Shown: piece by piece, positions 1-5,925 of the stretch
Layout of the letters: every line of letters starts with the position of its first letter
Numbering within the stretch: position 1 is the stretch's first letter
Source of the DNA: Deltaproteobacteria bacterium
GTDB lineage: Bacteria; Desulfobacterota; Binatia; Binatales; Binataceae
Direction of reading: 5' to 3'
NCBI GenBank assembly: GCA_021780585.1
Contig: JAJXYM010000136.1
Span: 1 to 8,481, forward strand
Length of the DNA stretch: 8,481 nucleotides
Made by a program: the position numbers and the translations under genes
The notes under the pieces: generated by a model
The model's database searches: none
Seen by the model: only the letters and a program-made list of their open reading frames with translations
Told to the model about the DNA's origin: nothing

Positions 1-2
1 CG

Positions 3-1394
3 GCTTCAATCCAGTGGTGCGATCGCTACGTCCTCCATCGGTTGCATCGCCAGACCCTGAGCCGCCTGCGCGCCGAGGTCGAACCGGCCGACGAACGCGC
101 CTTCGCGGCCTTTCGCATCCGCTGGTTTGAAGTCGGCGCCGAGCTGCCCGCGACGGTCGAATGCGTAAGCGCGGTGCTCGAACGGACGGAAGGGAACGCG
201 TTCACGCCGGCCTTCTGGGAGCAGGCGATTCTGCCGGCGCGGATCGCCGGCTATCGTCCGGAGCTGCTCGACCTCGCCTGCGCGTCGGGGGCGTGGCGAT
301 GGGTCGCGGCGGCGTGCGCCGACGCGGACGATTCGACGCCGGACGAGTTTCCCGAGAAAATCCGCTTTATCCGCCGGCGCGGAGGAGCCCGCGATGGCGC
401 GGCCGCGCCGCTTCTGTCCGATCCGCCGCTGGCGGCGGCGTACGCCGCGCTCAACTCGGGCGGCGCGCAATTCCTCGACGAACTGGCCGATCGCGCGAAT
501 CTCTCCGAACGCGACGCGTTGCGCGCGCTGTGGCGGCTCGCCGCTCGTGGACTCGCCTCGAACGACAACTTCGGTCCTCTGCGGATCCTCGCGAATGGGC
601 AGGGCGGGATCGACGCCCTGGTCGGCGGCGGATCGGAACGGCCGGGTTCGCGGCGCGACGCCGCATTGCGCGCGCGGCTCAAGTCGAGTCTCGCGGGACG
701 CTGGTCCGCTGTCGTTCCGGAGCGACGCGACGCCGTGGATCCGGACGCGGCGGATCGCGGCGCCGAGGAATTCGACGCGATGCGCGAAATCGCGCTGGCG
801 CTGCTCGGACGCCACGGCGTGCTCACGCGCGAGATGGCCGCGGGCGACGGCGCGGACGCGAACTGGCGCGACCTGACCTTCGCGCTGCGCCGGATGGAAT
901 ACGCGGGAACGATCCGACGCGGCTATTTCGTGCGCGGTCTTGCCGGCGAACAATACGCGCTGCCCGAGGCGCTGGAGATGCTGCGCGCGGCGCGGGTCGA
1001 GGATTCGTCCGCGCCGCCGATCGCGCTGGCCGCCGCCGATCCGGCGAATCCCTACGGCGCGCTGATTCCCGGATGCGGCGTGGCGCGCGACGTGGCGAAT
1101 CTGATCGTGACCCGCGCGGGCCGGATGATACTGGGCCTTGCCGGACGCGCTCTGGTCGGCGGCGCGGAGCTCGACGACGCGGCCTTCACGGACGCGCTCG
1201 CCGCGCTGTTCAAGCTCCGTTCAAAGCTCACGATCGAAACGATCGACGGCGTTCCGGCGCTGGAATCGGAACGGGTCGCCGCGATGGCCGCGGTCGGGTT
1301 CCATTCGGACGGCCGCGCCCTTGTCCGCGACGGATTACCCGGTCCCGTTCCGCGCCGCGCCCTCGCCAGTGTCAACGTCGGCCGCGCCGGCTGA
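3..1394 (+). CDS. lhr: Lhr-family ATP-dependent helicase, C-terminal part (5' end outside window)
   Basis: This is the last 463 codons of a large Lhr-type superfamily 2 helicase, an ATP-driven 3'-5' DNA (or RNA:DNA) translocase linked to DNA repair. The frame is open from base 3 with no start needed, so the RecA-like motor domains lie to the left of the window. What is visible is the Lhr-specific C-terminal region. It begins with a helical block containing HRLHRQTLSRLRAEVEP (about bases 33-86). A winged-helix-like stretch follows around 468-590 (FLDELADRANLSERDALRAL). Then come the signatures GEQYALPEAL (945-974) and DPANPYGA (1038-1061), both typical of full-length Lhr proteins. In studied Lhr proteins this C-terminal part contains winged-helix repeats and a beta-barrel resembling the AlkZ-type glycosylase fold; that is family knowledge and not something seen here. 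A TTG at 42 is not the true start, because the similarity continues upstream of it. The stop lies 24 bp from the stop of the convergent hydrolase gene. The family call is firm; ATPase activity cannot be judged from this part. Confidence 0.88.
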   Translation, partial: ASIQWCDRYVLHRLHRQTLSRLRAEVEPADERAFAAFRIRWFEVGAELPATVECVSAVLERTEGNAFTPAFWEQAILPARIAGYRPELLDLACASGAWRWVAAACADADDSTPDEFPEKIRFIRRRGGARDGAAAPLLSDPPLAAAYAALNSGGAQFLDELADRANLSERDALRALWRLAARGLASNDNFGPLRILANGQGGIDALVGGGSERPGSRRDAALRARLKSSLAGRWSAVVPERRDAVDPDAADRGAEEFDAMREIALALLGRHGVLTREMAAGDGADANWRDLTFALRRMEYAGTIRRGYFVRGLAGEQYALPEALEMLRAARVEDSSAPPIALAAADPANPYGALIPGCGVARDVANLIVTRAGRMILGLAGRALVGGAELDDAAFTDALAALFKLRSKLTIETIDGVPALESERVAAMAAVGFHSDGRALVRDGLPGPVPRRALASVNVGRAG

Positions 1395-1418
1395 ACGCAC
1401 TACCGGCGGCGGCCGTCG

Positions 1419-2192
1419 CTACTCCATCACGTGTTCGTAGCGTTTCCAGTCCTCGGGGTCGTGGCTGATCCAGAGGGCCGCCTCGCCGCTCTCCTGAAGA
1501 TCGCGCAGCCGCCGAATCGACGCGCTGGCCTCGGCGATATCGTAATCGCTGTCCATCGCGGCCAGCGTCTCCAATTGCGGGCGGATATGAATCGTGTCGC
1601 CGGTCAGGACCACGCTGCCGCGTTTGAGCTTGACCTTGAGCGAGCATTCGCCGGGCGTATGGCCGGCGGTCTTGATAATCGCGAGGCTGCCGTCGCCGAA
1701 CAAATCCGTGTCTTCGGTCAGCTCGCGCCAGTCGAAGCCGCGCGTCGGCAACAGATCGTTCAGGATAAAGCCGTTGCGCGCCTTGCGTTCCGGCCAGTAA
1801 GCGTAAGGCAGTTCGCCCTTGAAGGTGATCATCTGGGCGTTCGGAAACAGCTTCATCCCGCCGGAATGGTCGAGATGCAGATGCGAGACGATGACGAATT
1901 TCACGTCCTCGGGCCGATAGCCATGCAGCTTGATCTGGCGATCGACGACCTGGTCGGGCGTGTAGCGGATATTGCGCAGGAACTTGGTCGCGGGTCCCCA
2001 GTACCCTTCGGGATCGACGGCGACCTCCGGGGCGCATCCGGTGTCGAACAGCACGAGACCCTTGGGATGCTCGATCAGAAAGCTCGGAATCGGAATATCG
2101 ATAACGCGGTCGCTGCCGCCCATCATCAGATGTCTTTCCTTCATGCTGATGGTCGCGCCGTCGAGCGCGATCAGCTTGGTCGCCTGACTCAT
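1419..2192 (-). CDS. Metallo-beta-lactamase-fold hydrolase, N-acyl-homoserine-lactonase-like
   Basis: This predicted cytosolic, zinc-dependent hydrolase has 257 residues, the usual size for AHL lactonases of the AiiA/AttM group, and no signal peptide. The dinuclear metal site is complete: HLHLDH (H104, H106, D108, H109), H178 in AGHTPGE, D199 in LTGDT and H244 in SHDPEDW. The spacing of these motifs matches AiiA-type lactonases, which open the lactone ring of quorum-sensing signals. The active-site Tyr found three residues after the bridging Asp in AiiA is His here (H202), so the substrate may be another lactone or ester. The frame stays open upstream to 2375, but I chose the ATG at 2190-2192. 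It has a strong GGAGGT four bases upstream, the conserved N-terminus starts just after it, and the longer version would run through Arg-rich, intergenic-looking sequence into the divergent DUF309 gene. The gene stands alone, convergent with lhr. The fold is certain; the substrate is inferred. Confidence 0.88.
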   Translation of the reverse strand: MSQATKLIALDGATISMKERHLMMGGSDRVIDIPIPSFLIEHPKGLVLFDTGCAPEVAVDPEGYWGPATKFLRNIRYTPDQVVDRQIKLHGYRPEDVKFVIVSHLHLDHSGGMKLFPNAQMITFKGELPYAYWPERKARNGFILNDLLPTRGFDWRELTEDTDLFGDGSLAIIKTAGHTPGECSLKVKLKRGSVVLTGDTIHIRPQLETLAAMDSDYDIAEASASIRRLRDLQESGEAALWISHDPEDWKRYEHVME

Positions 2193-2196
2193 CGGG

Positions 2197-2202
2197 ACCT
2201 CC
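2197..2202 (-). promoter_or_regulatory. Shine-Dalgarno site of the lactonase-like gene
   Basis: On the minus strand this reads GGAGGT, a near-perfect anti-16S match, four bases before the ATG at 2190-2192. It decides the start of the hydrolase against the longer in-frame option reaching 2375. Confidence 0.75.
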
Positions 2203-2252
2203 GGCCGGCGCGACGCGCGAATCCGGCGCGGCGCGCGTTGCTGAACGGTTCG

Positions 2253-2293
2253 TTGACGGCGCCATAGTGGAACGCCCCCGCCGCGCCCGTCAA
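2253..2293. repeat. Inverted repeat TTGACGG / CCGTCAA in the divergent intergenic region
   Basis: TTGACGG at 2253-2259 and its exact reverse complement CCGTCAA at 2287-2293 are separated by 27 bases. The arms lie between the divergent hydrolase and DUF309 genes, with centres 34 bp apart (about three helical turns). The arrangement could be a pair of operator half-sites or two opposed -35 elements. In such GC-rich sequence a 7-bp repeat can also arise by chance. Confidence 0.35.
2264..2293 (-). promoter_or_regulatory. Weak candidate promoter for the lactonase-like gene
   Basis: On the minus strand, TTGACG (2288-2293, five of six matches to the -35 consensus) is followed after 18 bases by CACTAT (2264-2269, three of six to the -10). 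It lies about 70 bases upstream of the hydrolase start, in the only intergenic space available for its promoter. The -35 half also forms one arm of an inverted repeat. The -10 half is poor, so this is tentative. Confidence 0.25.
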
Positions 2294-2319
2294 GCGCGAG
2301 ACCGTGCGCGGCGCAAACC

Positions 2320-2679
2320 ATGAATCCTGACACTGAGTTCGAAGCCGAACTGATGCGGGGCGCGGCGTTGTTCAACGCCGGACGCTACTTCGCCGCCCAT
2401 GAAGCGTGGGAGCAAATCTGGCGCGGCGCGGCGGGCGCGAATCGAACGATCGTTCAGGGACTGATTCAGTCGGCCGCCGCGATGCTCCATCGGGAGCGCG
2501 GCAACCCTCGCGGCGCGGCGCGACTGTTGAGCAAAGCGCGCGGCAAGCTCGCGCACGCGCCGGAAACCTGGCGCGGTCTTGCGATCGGCGAATTTCGTGG
2601 CGCGCTGGATCGATATTTCGACCGGTCCGGCGATCGCGTCGACGCCGCGCCGCGGCCAATTTTGCGGCGCGGCGGATAG
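2320..2679 (+). CDS. DUF309 family protein
   Basis: This small, probably all-helical cytosolic protein of 119 residues belongs to the DUF309 family (PF03745), whose biochemical role is unknown to me. The signature is clear: FNAGRYFAAHEAWEQIW at residues 18-34, with the conserved H27, E28, W30 and E31. It is followed by QGLIQ (46-50), H57, and the GN..GA..LL pattern at 61-70. The conserved His/Glu/Trp cluster is what one would expect of a ligand- or metal-binding pocket, but that is a guess. The length is normal for the family, and the last 15 or so residues (Arg/Pro rich) are not conserved in type. The ATG at 2320 has no good Shine-Dalgarno sequence, so translation may be weak, but the family match starts soon after it and no better start is in reach. 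The dehydrogenase gene follows 81 bp downstream on the same strand, so the two may share a transcript. Confidence 0.82.
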   Translation: MNPDTEFEAELMRGAALFNAGRYFAAHEAWEQIWRGAAGANRTIVQGLIQSAAAMLHRERGNPRGAARLLSKARGKLAHAPETWRGLAIGEFRGALDRYFDRSGDRVDAAPRPILRRGG

Positions 2680-2747
2680 CGGCCGAGTCACGCGAGCTTG
2701 CGATGGCGGCGCGAATCGGCGATATGGAGCGGGGATCAATTCCGCAC

Positions 2748-2754
2748 GAGGAGA
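2748..2754 (+). promoter_or_regulatory. Shine-Dalgarno site of the SDR gene
   Basis: The purine run GAGGAGA ends six bases before the ATG at 2761. It selects this start over an upstream in-frame ATG at 2698, which has no such site and would add 21 residues before the Rossmann beta-1 strand. Confidence 0.7.
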
Positions 2755-2760
2755 AATATC

Positions 2761-3522
2761 ATGGCGGGTCGAGTCGAAGGCAAAGTCGCGCTGATTACCG
2801 GCGGCGGCTCGGGAATCGGGCGGGCGACCGCGCTCTTGTTCGGGCGCGAGGGCGCGCGCGTGATAGTCGCGGATTACAACGCTGAGGGCGGCGAGCGCAC
2901 CGCGAAGGAAATTCGCAATGCCGGCGGAGCGGCGGAGTTCCACGCCGCGGATATGGCGAATCCGGCCGAAGTCGAGGCGCTGATTGGCAAGATTGTCGCC
3001 GCGCACGGGCGGCTGGACTGCGCCTTCAACAACGCCGGGATCGAGGGGCAGATGGCGAGCACGTCGGAATGCTCGCTCGACAACTGGGATCGCGTGATCG
3101 CGATCAACTTGTCCGGCGTCTTCTACTGCATGAAGTACGAAATCGCGCAGATGCTCAAGCAGGGCGGCGGCGCGATCGTCAACACTTCGTCAGCCGCCGG
3201 CCTGATCGGACTTGCGGGCGCACCCGCCTACGTCGCCGCCAAGCATGGCGTCGCGGGGCTGACCAAGACCGCGGCGCTCGAATTCGCCCAGCGCGGGATT
3301 CGCGTCAATGCGGTATGCCCCGGGTTTATCCGCACGCCGATGGTCGAGCGGGTGCTGGATCGCGGCGCGTTCAACGAGGAGCAGATTTTCGCCGCCGAAC
3401 CGATGCATCGGATGGGCAAGCCGGAGGAGATCGCCGAAGCGGTGCTGTGGCTATGCTCGGACGCGTCGTCGTTCGTGACCGGGCTGCCGATGCCGGTCGA
3501 TGGCGGATTTGTCGCGCAATAG
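2761..3522 (+). CDS. Classical short-chain dehydrogenase/reductase (SDR), NAD(H)-type
   Basis: This 253-residue cytosolic oxidoreductase has the standard length and fold of a classical SDR, usually a tetramer. The Rossmann dinucleotide motif TGGGSGIG spans residues 13-20. D38 at the end of beta-2 (VIVADYN) predicts NAD(H) over NADP(H). D64 lies in the adenine-binding loop and NNAG is at 90-93. The full catalytic tetrad is present: N116, S144, Y157 and K161 (YVAAK). CPGFIRTPM (187-194) is the usual motif after beta-6, and the C-terminus ends with the typical PVDGGF element. The overall character resembles the FabG/glucose dehydrogenase/cyclohexanol dehydrogenase type, but the substrate cannot be read from the sequence. 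The start at 2761 is supported by a strong ribosome site, and the longer reading from 2698 is unlikely. It sits downstream of the DUF309 gene and converges with ssb. Confidence 0.93.
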   Translation: MAGRVEGKVALITGGGSGIGRATALLFGREGARVIVADYNAEGGERTAKEIRNAGGAAEFHAADMANPAEVEALIGKIVAAHGRLDCAFNNAGIEGQMASTSECSLDNWDRVIAINLSGVFYCMKYEIAQMLKQGGGAIVNTSSAAGLIGLAGAPAYVAAKHGVAGLTKTAALEFAQRGIRVNAVCPGFIRTPMVERVLDRGAFNEEQIFAAEPMHRMGKPEEIAEAVLWLCSDASSFVTGLPMPVDGGFVAQ

Positions 3523-3532
3523 CAGGTTATCG

Positions 3533-3549
3533 CGCGGTTGCGCACCGCG
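3533..3549. terminator. Weak hairpin between SDR and ssb
   Basis: CGCGGT and ACCGCG form a perfect 6-bp GC-rich stem around a 5-base loop, 10 bases after the SDR stop, in the 70-bp convergent gap. A second small hairpin (GTTCC/GGAAC, 3580-3593) abuts the ssb stop. Neither has a T-run, so these are at best partial or Rho-assisted ends and not classic intrinsic terminators. Confidence 0.27.
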
Positions 3550-3592
3550 TCTCGGCTGACGCCGTGCGGCGGCGGGGGCGTTCCCGGTGGAA

Positions 3593-4018
3593 CTAGAAGG
3601 GGATGTCCTCGTCGTCGATCGGCGCGGCCGCTTCGCCGGCGCCAAGCTCGATCGGCTCGTCCATCCCGCCGCCGGCTCCCGCGCCGGCGCGACCGCCGAG
3701 GAACTGCACGCGCTGCGCGATAATCTCGGTACGATAACGCTTGCCGCTACCGTCTTTGGCCTCGTATTGCTGGTTCGAGATGCGCCCCTCGATATACGCT
3801 TGACGGCCTTTCTTGAGGTATTGGCCGCACAATTCGGCCTGTTTGCCCCAAACGACGATATTGTGCCATTCGGTGCGTTCCTGGCGCGCGCCGCTGCGAT
3901 CGTTATACGAATCGCTGGTGGCCAGCGTGAACTTGGCCACCGTCTGCCCCGACGGCAGATAGCGGACCTCGGGGTCGCGGCCGAGATTGCCTATCAGGAT
4001 TACCTTATTTACCGACAT
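3593..4018 (-). CDS. ssb: Single-stranded DNA-binding protein SSB
   Basis: This 141-residue SSB coats single-stranded DNA in replication, recombination and repair and recruits partner proteins. An OB fold fills residues 1 to about 108. It begins with MSVNKVILIGNLGRDPEVRY and contains the conserved TEWHNIVVWGKQAE segment (49-62, with W51 and W57), the GRISNQQYE strand region (78-86) and KRYRTEIIAQ (93-102). A short Gly/Ala-rich linker (109-133) leads to the acidic tip DDEDIPF (135-141), the docking peptide for SSB-interacting proteins. Everything needed is intact; the linker is shorter than in E. coli SSB but normal for many bacteria. The start at 4018 is preceded by AGAGG with a 9-base gap. 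The gene is not in the common rpsF-ssb-rpsR context; it is transcribed divergently from RNase J and probably has its own promoter in the shared upstream region. Confidence 0.96.
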   Translation of the reverse strand: MSVNKVILIGNLGRDPEVRYLPSGQTVAKFTLATSDSYNDRSGARQERTEWHNIVVWGKQAELCGQYLKKGRQAYIEGRISNQQYEAKDGSGKRYRTEIIAQRVQFLGGRAGAGAGGGMDEPIELGAGEAAAPIDDEDIPF

Positions 4019-4084
4019 CGTAAGCGGCCTCTATCGAATCAGGCTAAACCGGCCGCTATTTTCGCGCAAGCCAAGCCGGCGAAT

Positions 4085-4120
4085 GATTGTGCACAAGCGT
4101 GTGCGGACCGTCCACAAGCG
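4085..4120. repeat. Direct repeat sharing CACAAGCG at 21-bp spacing, first copy containing palindrome TTGTGCACAA
   Basis: Bases 4085-4099 and 4106-4120 are identical at 12 of 15 positions, and both end in CACAAGCG (4092-4099 and 4113-4120). The 21-bp period is two helical turns, so both copies face the same side of the DNA. The first copy includes the perfect 10-bp palindrome TTGTGCACAA (4087-4096). The position, 67-102 bases upstream of the ssb start and about 100 bases upstream of the RNase J -10, fits a regulator-binding site. TTGTGCACA also matches eight of nine positions of a relaxed DnaA box. No protein can be assigned from this alone. Confidence 0.4.
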
Positions 4121-4181
4121 CGCCGTCTCCGGATCTGATCGCGTCGGCAACGACGAGCGCTAGCCATCGGCAAGCCGCCGC

Positions 4182-4210
4182 TTTCGCCTGCGGAATTGGC
4201 TGGATATAAT
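4182..4210 (+). promoter_or_regulatory. Candidate sigma-70 promoter of the rnj-ftsK-lolA cluster
   Basis: A perfect TATAAT at 4205-4210 stands out in this GC-rich sequence. A TG pair lies two bases before it, close to an extended -10. The -35 at the right distance (TTTCGC, 4182-4187, 17-base spacer) is poor, so recognition would depend on the -10 or on an activator. The implied start of transcription near 4217 leaves a leader of about 47 bases to the ATG at 4264, but only about 8 bases to the alternative ATG at 4225. Confidence 0.5.
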
Positions 4211-4263
4211 GATTTTCGGGGCCGATGCGCCGAGGCGGGCGGCGGCAGGGTGGCAAAGGGCTG

Positions 4264-5925
4264 ATGGCTGCGGCGAAATCCACGCCAATCAAAATCGTGC
4301 CGTTGGGTGGGCTGGGTGAAATCGGGCTCAACCTGATGGTCTTTGAATATGGCGCCGAGGCGTTGCTGATCGACGCTGGCGTGATGTTCGGGCATGAGCC
4401 GGAACTAGGCGGCGGACTGCTCTTGCCCGATCTTCGCTATCTGACCGAAACCCGTCCAAATATCGTTGGAATTGTGCTGACGCATGCCCACGAGGACCAT
4501 CTTGGGGCCTTGCCGTTCCTGCTCCGCCAGTTTCCCGCGCCCGTCTTCGGATCTAAAGTAACGCTTGCATTTGCGCGCCGCGGCCTGGCCGAGGACGGCC
4601 TCGGCGGCGCCGATTTACGCGCGCTCGAGCCGGGGCGTGAAATCGAACTGGGCCCGTTCCGGGTCGAGCCGATCCCGGTGACCCATTCCACGCCCGACTC
4701 GATGGCGCTGGCGATTCGCGTTCCGGGCGCTTTGGTCGTGCATTCGGGCGACTTCAAGATCGATCCGGCCCCCGTCGACGGAGTGCGCTTCGATACCGAA
4801 CGTTTCGCCCGGCTCGGCGAGGAGGGGGTCGATCTGCTGCTGTCGGATTCGACCAACGTCGAACGCGCCGGGCGCAGCGGCTCCGAGAGCTCGATTCGAC
4901 CGGTAATCAGGGAGTTGATGGGCCGCACGCGCGGCCGTTTTTTTCTTTCGTCCTTTTCGTCGCATCTGCATCGGATCCGCCAATTGGCCGAAGTCGCGCA
5001 CGAGCTGGGCCGGCGGGTGGCGCCGCTCGGACGGCGGATGGCCGAAAGCGTACGGCTGGGCCAGGAGACCGGGCAGCTCAATCTGCCGCCGGGAACGTTT
5101 ATCGAACGCGCCGAAGCCGATTTCCTCGAGTCGCGGCGGCTGGTCTTCCTGACCAGCGGCAGTCAGGGCGAGCCGCTGTCCGCGTTGGCTAAATTAGCCG
5201 CGGATAACTATCCACAGGTGCACATCGATGAAGGCGACGCGGTGGTGTTGTCGTCGCGCTTCATTCCGGGCAACGAACGCACGATCAACACGCTGGTCAA
5301 TGCGCTCTATCGGCGCGGCGCCGACGTCTACTATGACGCGGTCGCGCCGGTGCACGTGTCGGGTCACGCCAGCCGCGACGAGCTGCTCGAAATGATCCGC
5401 CTGGTGCGACCGCGCAATTTCGTGCCGATTCACGGCGAGTATCGCCATCTGAAGCGCCATCATGCGCTCGCGCGCGAAGCCGGCCTGCCCGAGCGCAATT
5501 GCTTTCTGCTGGTGGACGGCGAAACGTTGTTGCTCGAAGATGGCGTGGCGCGGCGCGGACGGGTCGCGCCGGTCGGACGGCTTTTTGCCGACGGCGAAGA
5601 ATTCGGCGATCCCGGCTTGCTGCGTGAGCGGCGCGCGCTGGCGCATGATGGCGCGATCGTCGCGATTCTGGTGGTCTCGGCGCGCAATGGCCGAATCGTC
5701 GCCGGACCCGAGCTGATTTCGCGCGGCGTGCTGCCGGACGACGGCGCCTCGCCTCATCTGGCCCGCGCCCGCGCCGAGCTGGCCGCCCGGATCCGCAGCC
5801 TCAATGGCCGTGCGCATGACGACCCCGGGCGGTTGAAGGAAGAGATGGTGCGGGCGTTGCGGCGCTATTTCAGCGACGCGATCAACCGCCGGCCCCTGAT
5901 CGTCCCGCATGTGATGGAGGTTTGA
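4264..5925 (+). CDS. rnj: Ribonuclease J
   Basis: This is a metallo-beta-lactamase/beta-CASP ribonuclease of 553 residues, the usual RNase J size. RNase J processes and degrades mRNA and rRNA by 5'-3' exonuclease and endonuclease activity in the cytoplasm. The metal ligands are all visible: HAHEDH (H74, H76, D78, H79), H141 in PVTHSTPDS, D163 in HSGDFK and H390 in PIHGEYRHL. Other family marks are SDSTN (194-198), TSGSQGEP (297-304), IPGNE (334-338), HVSGHAS (364-370) and a C-terminal domain ending PLIVPHVMEV. Some normally conserved spots differ. The segment after the first Asp reads MFGHEPELGGG, where MFPEDEMLGVD-like sequence is usual, and the beta-CASP motif is SFSSHLHR (230-237), where TFASNIHR is common. 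I chose ATG 4264 over ATG 4225 because it has AAAGGG upstream and leaves a sensible leader after the TATAAT. The family N-terminus also starts there. The stop overlaps the ftsK start by four bases. Confidence 0.95.
   Translation: MAAAKSTPIKIVPLGGLGEIGLNLMVFEYGAEALLIDAGVMFGHEPELGGGLLLPDLRYLTETRPNIVGIVLTHAHEDHLGALPFLLRQFPAPVFGSKVTLAFARRGLAEDGLGGADLRALEPGREIELGPFRVEPIPVTHSTPDSMALAIRVPGALVVHSGDFKIDPAPVDGVRFDTERFARLGEEGVDLLLSDSTNVERAGRSGSESSIRPVIRELMGRTRGRFFLSSFSSHLHRIRQLAEVAHELGRRVAPLGRRMAESVRLGQETGQLNLPPGTFIERAEADFLESRRLVFLTSGSQGEPLSALAKLAADNYPQVHIDEGDAVVLSSRFIPGNERTINTLVNALYRRGADVYYDAVAPVHVSGHASRDELLEMIRLVRPRNFVPIHGEYRHLKRHHALAREAGLPERNCFLLVDGETLLLEDGVARRGRVAPVGRLFADGEEFGDPGLLRERRALAHDGAIVAILVVSARNGRIVAGPELISRGVLPDDGASPHLARARAELAARIRSLNGRAHDDPGRLKEEMVRALRRYFSDAINRRPLIVPHVMEV
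5916..5920 (+). promoter_or_regulatory. GGAGG one base before the ftsK TTG start
   Basis: GGAGG lies inside the final codons of RNase J, only one base from the TTG at 5922, which is too close for ordinary initiation. It may serve to hold terminating ribosomes for re-initiation at the TTGA overlap, or it may point to a start slightly downstream (next in-frame TTG at 5964). Confidence 0.4.

Larger units (their letters stand above)
4019..4263. other. Divergent intergenic control region between ssb and rnj
   Basis: This 245-bp stretch has no credible gene and is the only place where the divergent ssb and RNase J genes can start transcription. It holds a strong -10 sequence for the RNase J direction (4205-4210) and a palindrome plus direct repeat at 4085-4120. 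On the ssb strand I see only poor promoter candidates, such as TTGCGC with TAGCCT 17 bases later. Local composition is more AT-rich than the flanking genes around 4055-4095 and 4195-4215. An open frame crosses it on the minus strand but has no similarity I recognise. Confidence 0.6.

Noticed and set aside
6..953. 315-codon open frame on the minus strand opposite lhr
   Set aside because: Antisense shadow produced by high GC; composition is Arg/Ala rich with no family signature.
1395..1418. Terminator between lhr and the convergent hydrolase gene
   Set aside because: The 24-bp gap has only GGC-rich repeats without a convincing stem or T-run.
161..1468. Long Arg-rich open frame (435 codons) on the plus strand overlapping lhr
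   Set aside because: Shadow of the GC-rich lhr frame: low-complexity Arg/Ala/Gly composition, no recognisable domain, and the overlapping frame has clear Lhr motifs.
2193..2375. N-terminal extension of the lactonase-like protein to 318 residues
   Set aside because: It would overlap the divergent DUF309 gene, is Arg/Gly rich, and ignores the GGAGGT directly before the ATG at 2190-2192.
4039..4395. 118-codon minus-strand open frame across the ssb-rnj gap
   Set aside because: It extends into the conserved RNase J N-terminus in antisense, lacks a ribosome site and has no recognisable motif.
5208..5216. CTATCCACA, eight of nine matches to a DnaA box, inside rnj
   Set aside because: Isolated, within conserved coding sequence (codons for NYPQV), with no cluster of boxes or AT-rich unwinding element, so there is no case for an origin.
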